Positions 28,128-37,544 of a stretch of 64,000 nt of DNA are shown here, piece after piece (position 1 is the first letter of the stretch; each line of letters begins with the position of its first letter). A model generated the notes under the pieces. The model saw only the letters and a program-made list of their open reading frames with translations. It did not search any database and had not been told where the DNA came from. Source of the stretch: Candidatus Thorarchaeota archaeon MP8T_1 (GTDB lineage Archaea > Asgardarchaeota > Thorarchaeia > Thorarchaeales > Thorarchaeaceae); assembly GCA_002825465.1 (NCBI GenBank), contig PJER01000009.1:21168-85167 (forward strand), given 5' to 3'. The position numbers and the translations under genes were made by a program.

Positions 28128-30581
28128 ATGAAACGATTACATCCTGATTTAGTTAGAGTGATTAAAGCACTTGGAATCACAGAATTGAATGATGTTCAAA
28201 AGGCCGCAGCAAAGGGAGGTCTCTATACTAAGACTGGTGATTACGCCTTAGTTTCACAGAGTAGAACAGGGAAAAGTTTTGCAGGCTCACTTCTTGTGGC
28301 AAATGAAATGTTCAAGCATTTGGAAGAAGATCCGGAAACAGCTGCAGTATCTATCTTCATCGCTCCATTTCATGCGTCTGCGAGAGAAACATCGAATCTA
28401 CTCTCAAAGCTCTTTGGATGGTTTTTGAGACCTCTAGTGTTAGTAGGAGAAGTTCGTCAGAGTGAGATTCTAGTTCAACTGTCTAAGGGTCTCTCTCCCA
28501 ACGTCATTATCGCAACTCCTGGAGCTATGCAAGATGTGATTCGAGTCAAGTCTGCCAGGGAATGGCTACTTGCGAGAAAGATAGTGACAGTTGTTTACGA
28601 TGATGTTCATTCAATTTTGCATGATCCTCTTCGTGGATCGATTCTGATAGAGATATCTGATTTCTTCGCTCATTGCGTTTCGTGTAAACCTCGATCACTT
28701 GTACTTTCTGCTGTATTTGATAATCCAGAGCGATTGGAAAAGTTGTTCCATGTGAATCTTCTCAAAGATACGACTGACTACAATCCTCCCACTTTCAATC
28801 TGGTCAAATACAAGTCTACGACCGAAAAGAAACAACAACTGCATGAATATCTAGAGGAATTGGCTGAAGAAGGCCAACGAACTCTTGTCTACATGAAGAT
28901 GATCAGTAACATTGAGGAGCTTTTAAAGGAAAAAGGAGGTGAGCTGCTTGACCTTGTCACCTATGACCTAGATCCTCTCGTAAGATCTCGACTTGAGAAA
29001 ATTGCTTTAGTTCTAGATGATTTAGGATATGTGCAATCAGAATTCATCACTAGAGGAATTGGATGTTATCATGGACAAATGGAAGATGAGCACCGTTGGT
29101 TTGTTGAATGGGCTTTTCGAAGAAAACATCTTAGGATGCTATTTGGTACTGAATCACTTGCGTATGGAGTCAATACTCCAGTATCACATGTTGTGATGGA
29201 GTCTCCAGGAATTGATGAGATTTTCAGACAATCTATGATGGCTCGGGCAGTTCGCCTAAGAAAGGGTTGGGGCAAACCAGGCACTTGCACCGTGTTCACA
29301 AAGACCATCAAGGATGTGAAGGCACTAGAGCAAGTGTATTTCAAACCCACTTTGCCAATCAGGTTCATGAGTAACAGTAACATCTCCAGAATTCAGCTGG
29401 GTATGATTGGACTTGGACTGATGAACTCTGATAAAGAACGAAAGATTCTCTCAGATAGATTGGGCTTACTCTTTAAGAAAGGCTCAACAGGTCGAGTCCT
29501 GAAAGAACTCGAAAAGCGAGAACCTATTCTCGTTGAGGCATCCACTTCGGGTTACACGCTAACTAGTTTTGGTCATGCGACATTCTGTAGCGGTCTCTCC
29601 GCAGAACAGTGTTACATAATTGTACAAGGAATAGACATGCTTGCAGAATCAGAGAAAAAACCTACTGAGTTTGATCTACTACTCCTCATCAATGCTGGGA
29701 GTGTACTAGATCGACCAGTGGGGAAGACGAAGAAGGAGTTGGACCATGATCTTCAGCAGTTCCTACAGAAATCTGCTGATTCTGTCATTCTCTCCAAGAT
29801 TCTCGATACTGATGCAGAGATTGAATGGCGGATTCCAATCGAGTATGCCAGTTTAGCTTTTACACATATTTCTGAAGATTTGCATTTTGAACAGAGTTCG
29901 AGGAAAAGTATTGGTCGCCTTATAGTAGAAATGAGGTTGTTCACTCCAAATTTTGTGGCATTCTTGGAGGCATTAAGAGAAACTAAAGCATTTGGTGATG
30001 AGAAGAATTACAATGAGGTTGTTAAGAGGCTTTTATCTCTGCTCAGCTCAAAGAAACTTTCCGAGCTTATTTTTGGTTCTGAAAAGAGTACTAGTAGCTT
30101 TAGGGGGAAGGACCTCTCATTCATAGATTTTGGAGATATCGAAAAATCAATCGATGCAACTCTCACATCCACTCTAAATCCCTACCAGAAGATACAGCTC
30201 CTTGATCTTCTTGACACTGTTGAAAACACTACTTCTGCATTTGTTGATTTACTTTCAAAATCGAAAAATGATGAAGATGCTAATGCGGCACTGAATACGG
30301 TTCTAAATTTCAGTAAGGAAGGTCGAATAGGAAGTAACCTCCTTCGAGCTCTAGAAGAAGAAGGTGTAGTTGAACGAGGGACAATGGATAGCTTGTTGAA
30401 TAGTTTCACTGAGCGTGCAGAAGAGATTCAGAATCGAACTGATGCTCCTGCAAAGGCTGCTAAAGTCTTGATTTCATTATTCACAGGTGATGTTGTTGGC
30501 CTTACGACCGGTGGAATCAATGCGCTCCGCCTTGTTCTTGGTAGAACCAGGGGTCGAGTTGACACAAGCGGGCTTTCATAA
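28128..30581 (+). CDS. Divergent SF2 helicase-like ATPase with long unknown C-terminal region
   Basis: Residues 1-430 have the two RecA-like domains of Ski2/Hel308-type superfamily 2 helicases, but several motifs are changed. Motif I is 'SQSRTGKS' (K49), motif Ib 'ATPGA' (129-133), motif II 'DDVH' (158-161, Asp where Glu is usual), motif III 'SAV' (194-196), motif V region 'GTESLAYGVNTP' (340-351), and motif VI is 'QSMMARAVR' (about 368-376) in place of 'QxxGRAGR'. The C-terminal 390 residues are helical, mostly charged, and match nothing I know. ATP binding seems kept; unwinding is uncertain. The ATG at 28128 has SD and TATA support; an upstream in-frame ATG at 28041 overlaps the promoter. 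Confidence 0.78.
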   Translation: MKRLHPDLVRVIKALGITELNDVQKAAAKGGLYTKTGDYALVSQSRTGKSFAGSLLVANEMFKHLEEDPETAAVSIFIAPFHASARETSNLLSKLFGWFLRPLVLVGEVRQSEILVQLSKGLSPNVIIATPGAMQDVIRVKSAREWLLARKIVTVVYDDVHSILHDPLRGSILIEISDFFAHCVSCKPRSLVLSAVFDNPERLEKLFHVNLLKDTTDYNPPTFNLVKYKSTTEKKQQLHEYLEELAEEGQRTLVYMKMISNIEELLKEKGGELLDLVTYDLDPLVRSRLEKIALVLDDLGYVQSEFITRGIGCYHGQMEDEHRWFVEWAFRRKHLRMLFGTESLAYGVNTPVSHVVMESPGIDEIFRQSMMARAVRLRKGWGKPGTCTVFTKTIKDVKALEQVYFKPTLPIRFMSNSNISRIQLGMIGLGLMNSDKERKILSDRLGLLFKKGSTGRVLKELEKREPILVEASTSGYTLTSFGHATFCSGLSAEQCYIIVQGIDMLAESEKKPTEFDLLLLINAGSVLDRPVGKTKKELDHDLQQFLQKSADSVILSKILDTDAEIEWRIPIEYASLAFTHISEDLHFEQSSRKSIGRLIVEMRLFTPNFVAFLEALRETKAFGDEKNYNEVVKRLLSLLSSKKLSELIFGSEKSTSSFRGKDLSFIDFGDIEKSIDATLTSTLNPYQKIQLLDLLDTVENTTSAFVDLLSKSKNDEDANAALNTVLNFSKEGRIGSNLLRALEEEGVVERGTMDSLLNSFTERAEEIQNRTDAPAKAAKVLISLFTGDVVGLTTGGINALRLVLGRTRGRVDTSGLS

Positions 30582-30672
30582 CAAAGCATTAGCTCATTAA
30601 GCAGAAATAGTTACAATTTGTGCCCCAGAGAATGTCTTATATGGCAAAAAATGGGAATTACATTCGGAGTAG

Positions 30673-31338
30673 ATGCATCAATTGGCCAATTACCTAGATA
30701 CACTCGACGACCTCCGCGAGTCCCTTGATACATTTGTGGAAAAATGGGCAAACATTCAGCGCAAGTCAGCGAAAGCTATCCAGGCCGTTACAAATACAAT
30801 TATGCAGATTGAGCATCTTGGAGGACCTCTTGGAAAACTCGATGGATTTGATAACATTCGAGAAAATACCAAAGGTATACTCCTCGTGAATTTATATGAT
30901 AAACTTGTTCCAGCATTAGAATCCTCAATTCGTGAGTTTACGAAGCTAATGCATATGTTCGAGAATCTCCGACATACATCTTCAAGTATTCAGACTCTTA
31001 CCGAAACCATGCGCTGTGATGTTTCTGAATCACCAGAATTAGAGGATCTTGTTGGTTTTCTTGATCTAATCATGATTAGTATACGAGATATCCTAAACAT
31101 GTATGAATCTGAATTCTTGGTCAAGCTTACAATATTCAGAGACTTCGAAGAGAGTGCAATTGAGATAGGAGTTGTAAGTAATTATCTGACTATTTGGATG
31201 GTTGAACCAAATATCGAAGCTAGTTCAAGAGATAAGTTGCTCAAGGATTTGGACGAGCATATCGAATTACTTCGAGATGTCTTTAATGGGAAGACTGGTA
31301 TTCGAATCCCTGACACATACAAGAAAGTAGAGCTCTGA
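30673..31338 (+). CDS. Helical cytoplasmic protein, unknown function
   Basis: This 221-residue, almost entirely helical protein is without signal or membrane segments, rich in Leu, Glu, Asp and Arg with heptad-like spacing ('LDTLDDLRESLDTFVEKW'). It follows the helicase-like gene by 91 bases and might be functionally linked, but no family is recognised. A 'ggag' lies only 3 bases before the ATG, closer than usual for an SD. Confidence 0.62.
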   Translation: MHQLANYLDTLDDLRESLDTFVEKWANIQRKSAKAIQAVTNTIMQIEHLGGPLGKLDGFDNIRENTKGILLVNLYDKLVPALESSIREFTKLMHMFENLRHTSSSIQTLTETMRCDVSESPELEDLVGFLDLIMISIRDILNMYESEFLVKLTIFRDFEESAIEIGVVSNYLTIWMVEPNIEASSRDKLLKDLDEHIELLRDVFNGKTGIRIPDTYKKVEL

Positions 31339-31399
31339 AGTCTTGTTTTTAGATGGGCTAGACCAAAAGAGATAATTCTTGGTCCATCTTTGACTAGGT

Positions 31400-31972
31400 A
31401 TGAGCGATTCCCATTATCCAAGTTGGGTGGATTTGTTAGATGATGTTACTGGTGTAGTAATGATAGCTGTGGCTATCGCTGCAATTTTAGAGCTTGGATT
31501 CGATGTTGTCATTGCGTTTGAAATATTTGCACTGGGACTGTTACTCACTGGTGCAACTTGGCTGGTCTGGGGTATTTATGTAATGAAAACGAATACCTAC
31601 GCTCGAGCCTTCATGATTGTTACAGGGATTTCGGTCATGGGATTATCGATAATTGATTTCCTTTTCTTATCATTACCTGTAGATTTCCTGATAATTTTCC
31701 CTGCAATCGGAATGATAATGATTGGTTTATCTAGAATCGTTCTTGGGGTAATAGTCGGAGATATCCCTCTCTGGATACAGATGTTACAAGTCCTAGCAGG
31801 GATACTCACTCTCAATCTTGCTGCTTTCGTTTTCATATTTCCAAATGTGAATCTCGAGATTTTATTGATCTTCTTGTTAATCTCAATGATAGCAAACGGA
31901 TTGGTTAGAGTTATCATAGGTCGCTCTATTGTTCCACAGAAGTGTGCTGAACCAACAAGCCCTCAGAGTTGA
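31400..31972 (+). CDS. Six-helix membrane protein (HdeD/DUF308-like)
   Basis: Six hydrophobic helices in three hairpins with small loops and short ends make up 190 residues, resembling the HdeD/DUF308 membrane proteins linked to acid or envelope stress in bacteria. The resemblance is in pattern only. It ends 18 bases before the convergent Ca-type ATPase stop. Confidence 0.6.
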   Translation: MSDSHYPSWVDLLDDVTGVVMIAVAIAAILELGFDVVIAFEIFALGLLLTGATWLVWGIYVMKTNTYARAFMIVTGISVMGLSIIDFLFLSLPVDFLIIFPAIGMIMIGLSRIVLGVIVGDIPLWIQMLQVLAGILTLNLAAFVFIFPNVNLEILLIFLLISMIANGLVRVIIGRSIVPQKCAEPTSPQS

Positions 31973-31990
31973 AGAAGTAGAAAGTTTCCT

Positions 31991-34804
31991 CTATTTCTTC
32001 AACATCTTTGTCATTCGCTTTCTTATCTCCTCGATGATGAATACTGGCATTGTAATCAGGAATATGAGAATCCATTCCATGGGTTCTACGTTACCTAATT
32101 CGAAAAGAGCTGTAAGTGGTGGAAATACAAACAGGACTGCCACAAGAATAACATCCACTATGTATACTATCCATAATACCCTATTCTTGAAAATCCCAAG
32201 TGAAAAAACTGATTCTGTTGGTGATCGACAATTCTGAGCGCTGAACCATTGGGTTATGATGAGAGTTACAAAGATCATAGTTCTGATCTTCTGTTCATCC
32301 TGTCCAAAATAGAGTAGATATACTATCAGAACAGTAGTACACATCATAATTCCATAGAAGAATGCTCTGGACAGTGTCTGCTTAGATAAGACTCGCTCTT
32401 TCAATGACGCGGGCGGCCTATCAAGTAATCCTTTCTCTTTTGGCTCTAAGGATACAGCAATATCGAGCATTCCATCTGTTACCAGATTGACCCATAATAT
32501 CTGAAGAGGTAACAACAGAATAGGACTAGTAAAGAGGAGCATTATTGCGATAATCATGAAACTCTCTGCAAAATTGGTAGATGTGAGGAATAAGACAACC
32601 CTTCGGAAAGTGTTGAGTATATGTCTGCCTTCATCAATACCATCAACAACTGATTCGAATCGTTCATCTTGGAGAACAATATCAGCGGCTTCCTTAGCGA
32701 TATCAGTGCCAGTGATACCCATAGCAATTCCGACATTAGCCTGCCGTAGAGCTGGAGAATCGTTCACACCATCACCTGTCATTGTGACGGTCTTTCCGAG
32801 ATTCTGTAGCGCCTTTACAATCCTAAGTTTGTGTATTGGACTGGTCCGTGCAAGGATTGTTGTCCGATTTTCAAGTGCTCTTTCGAGTTCCTCATCATTT
32901 AATGCATCGATGGCATCACCAGTTAAGCTCTGATCTTCTCTATCTGGTTTGAAAATTCCAACCTCTTTCCCGATTGCTTTTGCTGTATTCTCATTGTCTC
33001 CTGTAATCATAATGACCCTTATCCCCGCTCTCTCTGCCTTTGTGATGTACTCCCTAACTCCATCACGAGGTGGGTCATTGATTCCACTCAGCCCAATAAA
33101 CTCCAAATCATGGAGATCTTCTTCTGTGATTTGATGATGTTCTCTTGGAAGGTGTTTGATAGCGCAAGCTAGTACTCTCAATCCCTGCGAAGTGAATTCA
33201 TCTACAATATTCTCAGTGCCTGATGGTTCCTTCAGGAATTTCTCTATTCGCTCTGGAGCACCTTTCACAATCAAAAGATTCGAATCTTGGCTCACCAAAG
33301 ATGGATGGATTCCTATCACTGCCTTACTCGGCTCATGAAGAGTTGCCATGAATTTTCTATCACTTGTAAATGGAATCTCTGATATACGAGGCCAAGCCTC
33401 ATTGAGTACATACTTGTGGAGACCTACCTTTTCTAGAGCAACAATCAATGCTGCTTCAGTGGGAGACCCGCGTATTCTCCATACTCTCTCTTCATCTGTA
33501 CATTTTCTAATCGGATCATTTTCATCCAAGCATTCAGTATAGAGATCAGAATCATTACTTAGGGCAAAGTATGATAGAACTTGCTCAAGGTCTGGATAGC
33601 TCTGTATGTCTTCTTTCTTAATCGGCTTCTTAGTTATGTCTGATATTTCCTCATGGAGATGGTCAGATCGCAGACATCCTGCAGGGCCGCAACCTTCCAA
33701 GAAAATGCCGCCAGTTTCAGGGTTAAAGCCAACTCCGCTGACTTCGTAGTAATGATTTGGTGTGAATATTCTTCTGACCATCATCTGATTTCGAGTGAGT
33801 GTTCCTGTCTTGTCAGAGCAGATTACATTGACAAGTCCCAATGTTTCTACTACGTTCAAATTTCTAACTATTACATTCTTCTTAGATAATCTGTATACTC
33901 CTACTGAAAGCACTATGGTGATTACAGCTATGAGTCCTTCTGGAATTGCTGAGACAAGTGAGGAGAGTGCGAAGAGGATCAAGCTATATGTCTCAATTTG
34001 GCGGTATGTACCTAATAGAAGTGTAAGTGCAAGAAACACAAATGCAAGAACTATGAAGAAGAGACTTAGCCGTTTCAATCGAACCTCTATAGAGGTTTCT
34101 TCCTTCTTAACACTCTGAAGTTCCTTGTTAATTTCTCCAAGAGTAGTTTGATCTCCTGTTTTTTCGACAACAACGCGTGCTCTTCCCTGAGTCACAAACG
34201 ATCCAGCAAAGACTTTGTTTGTCTCTTCATAATAGTGAGGTTTCTCAATTAGGCAGAGTACGTCTTTCTTTACTGGAACACTCTCACCAGTAAGTAGACT
34301 TTCGTCAACATGGAGATTTCTCTCGAATATGACCCTTGCATCAGCAGGAACTTTTTCTCCAGCTCGTAATAGTAGAAGGTCTCCTGGAACAATATCGCTT
34401 GATGGAATTTCTTGTTCATCACCATTTCTGATTACAATGGATTTCTCTTCAATAAGGCTCTTTACAGATTCAATGGTTTTTTCAGCTCTATACTCTTGAA
34501 CAAAACCAATGATGGAATTAATGAAGAGGATGATAGCTATTACAATTGTATCTTCTACATGATTACCAATTAGTGAGATGACAGCTGCGAGAATGAGGAC
34601 ATATACGAGAGGAGATTTGAATTGCCTCAGAAACATGATAAGAGGATTAATTCCTGTATCAAGAGAGAGTCTGTTTTCGCCGAATTGTTCTCTTCTTCTT
34701 AGAATCTCTTCTGCTTCAAGACCTTCAGGATTACTACCCATGCTTAGCAAGCATTCTTCATAGTCAATGGTTTCTTCTATTTCATCGAATTTTGTCCCAG
34801 ACAT
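31991..34804 (-). CDS. Calcium-type P2 cation-transporting P-type ATPase
   Basis: The 937-residue pump has the full P-type set: 'LTGESVP' actuator motif (about residues 171-177), phosphorylated Asp331 in 'CSDKTGTLTRN', KGAPE ('VKGAPERI'), 'MITGDN' and 'MTGDGVNDSPALRQA' hinge motifs. The M4 'AIPEGL' (288-291) and M6 'NLVTDGMLDIAVS' residues match SERCA/PMR1-type calcium pumps, so Ca2+ (or Mn2+) export at the cost of ATP is likely. The ATG at 34804 is chosen with 'ggagag' about 10 bases upstream; a TTG nine codons earlier is less likely. It is last in a five-gene ion-transport operon, 59 bases after the CPA1 antiporter stop. Confidence 0.92.
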   Translation of the reverse strand: MSGTKFDEIEETIDYEECLLSMGSNPEGLEAEEILRRREQFGENRLSLDTGINPLIMFLRQFKSPLVYVLILAAVISLIGNHVEDTIVIAIILFINSIIGFVQEYRAEKTIESVKSLIEEKSIVIRNGDEQEIPSSDIVPGDLLLLRAGEKVPADARVIFERNLHVDESLLTGESVPVKKDVLCLIEKPHYYEETNKVFAGSFVTQGRARVVVEKTGDQTTLGEINKELQSVKKEETSIEVRLKRLSLFFIVLAFVFLALTLLLGTYRQIETYSLILFALSSLVSAIPEGLIAVITIVLSVGVYRLSKKNVIVRNLNVVETLGLVNVICSDKTGTLTRNQMMVRRIFTPNHYYEVSGVGFNPETGGIFLEGCGPAGCLRSDHLHEEISDITKKPIKKEDIQSYPDLEQVLSYFALSNDSDLYTECLDENDPIRKCTDEERVWRIRGSPTEAALIVALEKVGLHKYVLNEAWPRISEIPFTSDRKFMATLHEPSKAVIGIHPSLVSQDSNLLIVKGAPERIEKFLKEPSGTENIVDEFTSQGLRVLACAIKHLPREHHQITEEDLHDLEFIGLSGINDPPRDGVREYITKAERAGIRVIMITGDNENTAKAIGKEVGIFKPDREDQSLTGDAIDALNDEELERALENRTTILARTSPIHKLRIVKALQNLGKTVTMTGDGVNDSPALRQANVGIAMGITGTDIAKEAADIVLQDERFESVVDGIDEGRHILNTFRRVVLFLTSTNFAESFMIIAIMLLFTSPILLLPLQILWVNLVTDGMLDIAVSLEPKEKGLLDRPPASLKERVLSKQTLSRAFFYGIMMCTTVLIVYLLYFGQDEQKIRTMIFVTLIITQWFSAQNCRSPTESVFSLGIFKNRVLWIVYIVDVILVAVLFVFPPLTALFELGNVEPMEWILIFLITMPVFIIEEIRKRMTKMLKK

Positions 34805-34863
34805 TCGTCCCACTCTCTCTCCGAAACACAAACTTCTTTTCAGATTTAAGATTCTCTATATAG

Positions 34864-36594
34864 CTAATCATTGCTGGAATCTGCATTCTTAGAAATATCC
34901 TGTTCATGCATCTGTTTACGAGTTTCAATCTCTTCAATATCTGCATCTATCTCACTCTTGAGATCCTGATAGGTTCCTTCTGAGATTTTTCCAGATTCAA
35001 ACTGCTTTTCATAGAAATCAAGTTTAATTTTCAGTATCTCTTCCCTTTGTACAAGTTCTTGTACCCTTGCTCTCCTTTCTGCAACAACTCTTCTCAATTC
35101 ATCTTCAAGTGTGAAAATTTCTTCTTCGAGCTCGGCTTTTAACCGAGAGTATAGAGAACTGTCTACCTTTCCTTCTGTGTACTTATCTACAAGATGAAGT
35201 AGTGCCTGTCTTGTAGCATTTCTATGAACTGTGATTTCAGTAGCGCGGTCTTGTTTTTCTACTAACCCTAAGAAGTTAGCAAAGAAAGATGTAGAAAGTC
35301 CTTGTACTATTAGACTAACAAGCAGAACTATGAATACTATTGCATAAATGGTCGGAACTACCACTGAAATCACTGAGATGTATGAATGATTTGAAGAGTA
35401 ATGTATGATTACAGTAACTGCAATTGCAGCTAATGCAGCACTTGCTACACCTTTGATTCCTGCCCAGCTAAGAAAGAATCTCTCCTTAAAACCAATAGAT
35501 CTATCTCGTGCAGTGACTAGAAACACTGAGATTGGTCGTGCTACAAATATAACCAGTACTGAAGTGAGTAATCCTAATACCAAGATTCCTGGATTGGCAA
35601 TGATGAATGCAATAGTTTCAGTGGTAGGATTTCCTTCGATTAATGGCACACTCAATGAATATCCTAAGAGGATGAATACCACTATTTCGAAGAAGAATGA
35701 AACGTTCTTCATCACACCTCTCATCGATCTCTGGGGCAATGCTTCAATTCCAATTCTTCTTGCATTCGCCATAAACAGACCTGCAAATACTGCAGCAAGA
35801 GCTCCTGGATGAATGTATATGACTGTAAAGAGTTCACCTAGTCCATATGCTAGAAATGGAGTTGTAGCTGTTAGAATGGAAACATTAGTATCATCACCAG
35901 CTCTGGGAATTGCCCATCCAATTAATCTCGCAACTATGTATCCAAGTACAACACCAAGACCCATGCTTGCAAGAAATTCTCCAAGAATCAGTGCCCAATT
36001 TGTACCTTCAGTCACATTTGCAAGTGAAGCAATTACAATTGGTTCGAAAACAAGAATTACTAGAATGACTGATGTTGCATCATTGAACACTGCTTCTCCT
36101 TCAAGAATTGAAAAAATCTTTCTCTTTACTCGGACTCCTCCTGACTCCAAGACAGAGAATAAGGCAGCTGGGTCCGTAGGAGCTAGAATTGCACCTATGA
36201 GGAATGCTGCTATTCCAACTGGCACTCCAAGCGCTTCTGTTGATGCTTGAATCGCAAACCCACCAATCAAGGCAGTTGCTAAGACTCCAACAGTTGCCAA
36301 GAGCATTACATTTTCTATTGATAATCTGAGTTCCCTAAGGTTTAATGTCAGTCCTGCGTAGAATAGTACAGTAGCCAATGTCAATTGAGCAATGAAATCA
36401 AATCCTGCAATTTGAACTAATGGTGTTCCTGGGTTCAATACAAGGAGAACTCGCCCAAGTCCGAGACCAGTCAAAACAAGAGGAATTGGATGGGGTACCT
36501 TATATCGCTCTGCAATTTTGGCAATCGCTACACCAACAATTAGAATACCCGCTATCAACACAAGAATTGTTGTTGATAGTTCTTCCCCCTGCAC
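34864..36594 (-). CDS. CPA1 Na+/H+ antiporter with cytoplasmic helical tail
   Basis: The 576-residue protein has 12-13 membrane helices (about residues 8-435) and the CPA1 ion-site motifs 'APTDP' (138-142) and 'FNDATS' (N171-D172), as in NhaP/NHE antiporters. A cytoplasmic tail of about 140 residues is predicted to form two coiled-coil helices with heptads ('LKAELEEEIFTLEDELRRVV'). The tail may regulate or oligomerise the transporter. GTG start, 6 bases after the PhoU-like gene stop, so translation is probably coupled. Exchange of Na+ or K+ for H+ is the expected activity. Confidence 0.93.
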   Translation of the reverse strand: MQGEELSTTILVLIAGILIVGVAIAKIAERYKVPHPIPLVLTGLGLGRVLLVLNPGTPLVQIAGFDFIAQLTLATVLFYAGLTLNLRELRLSIENVMLLATVGVLATALIGGFAIQASTEALGVPVGIAAFLIGAILAPTDPAALFSVLESGGVRVKRKIFSILEGEAVFNDATSVILVILVFEPIVIASLANVTEGTNWALILGEFLASMGLGVVLGYIVARLIGWAIPRAGDDTNVSILTATTPFLAYGLGELFTVIYIHPGALAAVFAGLFMANARRIGIEALPQRSMRGVMKNVSFFFEIVVFILLGYSLSVPLIEGNPTTETIAFIIANPGILVLGLLTSVLVIFVARPISVFLVTARDRSIGFKERFFLSWAGIKGVASAALAAIAVTVIIHYSSNHSYISVISVVVPTIYAIVFIVLLVSLIVQGLSTSFFANFLGLVEKQDRATEITVHRNATRQALLHLVDKYTEGKVDSSLYSRLKAELEEEIFTLEDELRRVVAERRARVQELVQREEILKIKLDFYEKQFESGKISEGTYQDLKSEIDADIEEIETRKQMHEQDISKNADSSND

Positions 36595-36600
36595 AGACTA

Positions 36601-37224
36601 TCAAATCTCCGCAACGATTTCTGCACACTCTTTGGCGTAATCTGAAACGTGTTCAAGGTCCGCCACGATCTTTCTCATCATATAACAAGTAAAATCAGAA
36701 TCTCCACCTGTTGCTACTGATATCTGACGACAGATTACGATGTTATCTTCATCTATTTGTCGTTCTAATTTTATTAACAGTTCTAGAGATACTTCTGCTT
36801 CTTCAGAATTAGCCCCTCTTTGAGAAATCATCAATCTTAGAGCCACCATCATCTCATAGACTTTCTTGGAGATGGTTGTCATCGAATCCATGAAAATTTC
36901 ATTGAATGATTCGTCCTTGAGAATATCAATCATGACCAGAACTCTGAGGAATGTATGTTGAATATTCAAAAGATGAGAAACAATGGCTTGAGCCATTATA
37001 CCCAATTCATCACGAGGGAGTTGTCTAGAAAATGAATACTTGTCAATGAGGCCTCGTATCTGTTTGAAGGCTTCCTTTCTTCGTTCTATCCATGTAGGAT
37101 CTGCTAGTTCATCACATTTCACGCACAATCTCTTATGGATATATTCAGCTATGTGTTCTTGAATTTCAATGATTTTTTCTAGTTGAGTTAAGATAGTCTG
37201 CCTATCAAGGACATCATTTGACAT
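36601..37224 (-). CDS. PhoU-like helical regulator
   Basis: This 207-residue all-helical protein ends 'MRKIVADLEHVSDYAKECAEI', the second-repeat signature of PhoU/DUF47 proteins (E/D at the metal-binding spots, A-D-Y-A). PhoU proteins sense phosphate-transport state or bind metal clusters and regulate transporters. Here no Pst genes are near; instead it sits between amphi-Trp and CPA1 genes, so it may control the antiporters. 'aggagg' lies inside the end of the upstream gene, 3 bases separate the stop and this ATG, and 6 bases separate its stop and the next start, so the three are co-translated. Confidence 0.82.
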   Translation of the reverse strand: MSNDVLDRQTILTQLEKIIEIQEHIAEYIHKRLCVKCDELADPTWIERRKEAFKQIRGLIDKYSFSRQLPRDELGIMAQAIVSHLLNIQHTFLRVLVMIDILKDESFNEIFMDSMTTISKKVYEMMVALRLMISQRGANSEEAEVSLELLIKLERQIDEDNIVICRQISVATGGDSDFTCYMMRKIVADLEHVSDYAKECAEIVAEI

Positions 37225-37227
37225 TCT

Positions 37228-37479
37228 CTATTCCTCCTGTCCTTTTCTTCTTCTCCAAGATAGAGCTATATCAACATGTAAGAAATGGCGTCTGATGGTG
37301 ACTTCAATTCCAGTTTCAATAGGCTCTCCCAGAGGAACCTCAATGAATCCTTCTTTCACCGTCGGCATCGGGAGTTCAAGTTTTTCTCCAGCCCTAATCT
37401 GTTCCGCAATCTCGACAAGAAGATCCGCAAGATTATCTAATGTTTTCTCTTCTTCGAATTCGTATTCTTCAATTCGCAT
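37228..37479 (-). CDS. Amphi-Trp domain protein
   Basis: This 83-residue protein matches the amphi-Trp domain: N-terminal 'EYEFEEEKTLDNLADLLVEI' helix, a middle with 'EVPLGEPIETGIEVTI', and the characteristic 'HVDIALSWRRRKG' end. The function of this domain is not established in the literature known to me; it occurs near ion and phosphate genes. Good SD 'aaggag' 8 bases before ATG. Position between nhaA and the PhoU-like gene suggests a small regulator or chaperone of the transport operon. Confidence 0.85.
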   Translation of the reverse strand: MRIEEYEFEEEKTLDNLADLLVEIAEQIRAGEKLELPMPTVKEGFIEVPLGEPIETGIEVTIRRHFLHVDIALSWRRRKGQEE

Positions 37480-37544
37480 ATTCCTAACTCCTTAGGTGTG
37501 ATGCCAATGAACTGATTTCTTGTTTTTACCCTTTTTTAGAGTAC

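Noticed and set aside
32556..33542. Several plus-strand frames opposite the P-type ATPase gene
   Set aside because: Antisense shadows of a full-length, motif-complete pump.
35405..36250. Two long plus-strand frames opposite the CPA1 antiporter gene
   Set aside because: They are antisense to a strong gene and carry low-complexity Thr/Ile/Ala-rich sequence typical of the reverse of hydrophobic coding DNA.
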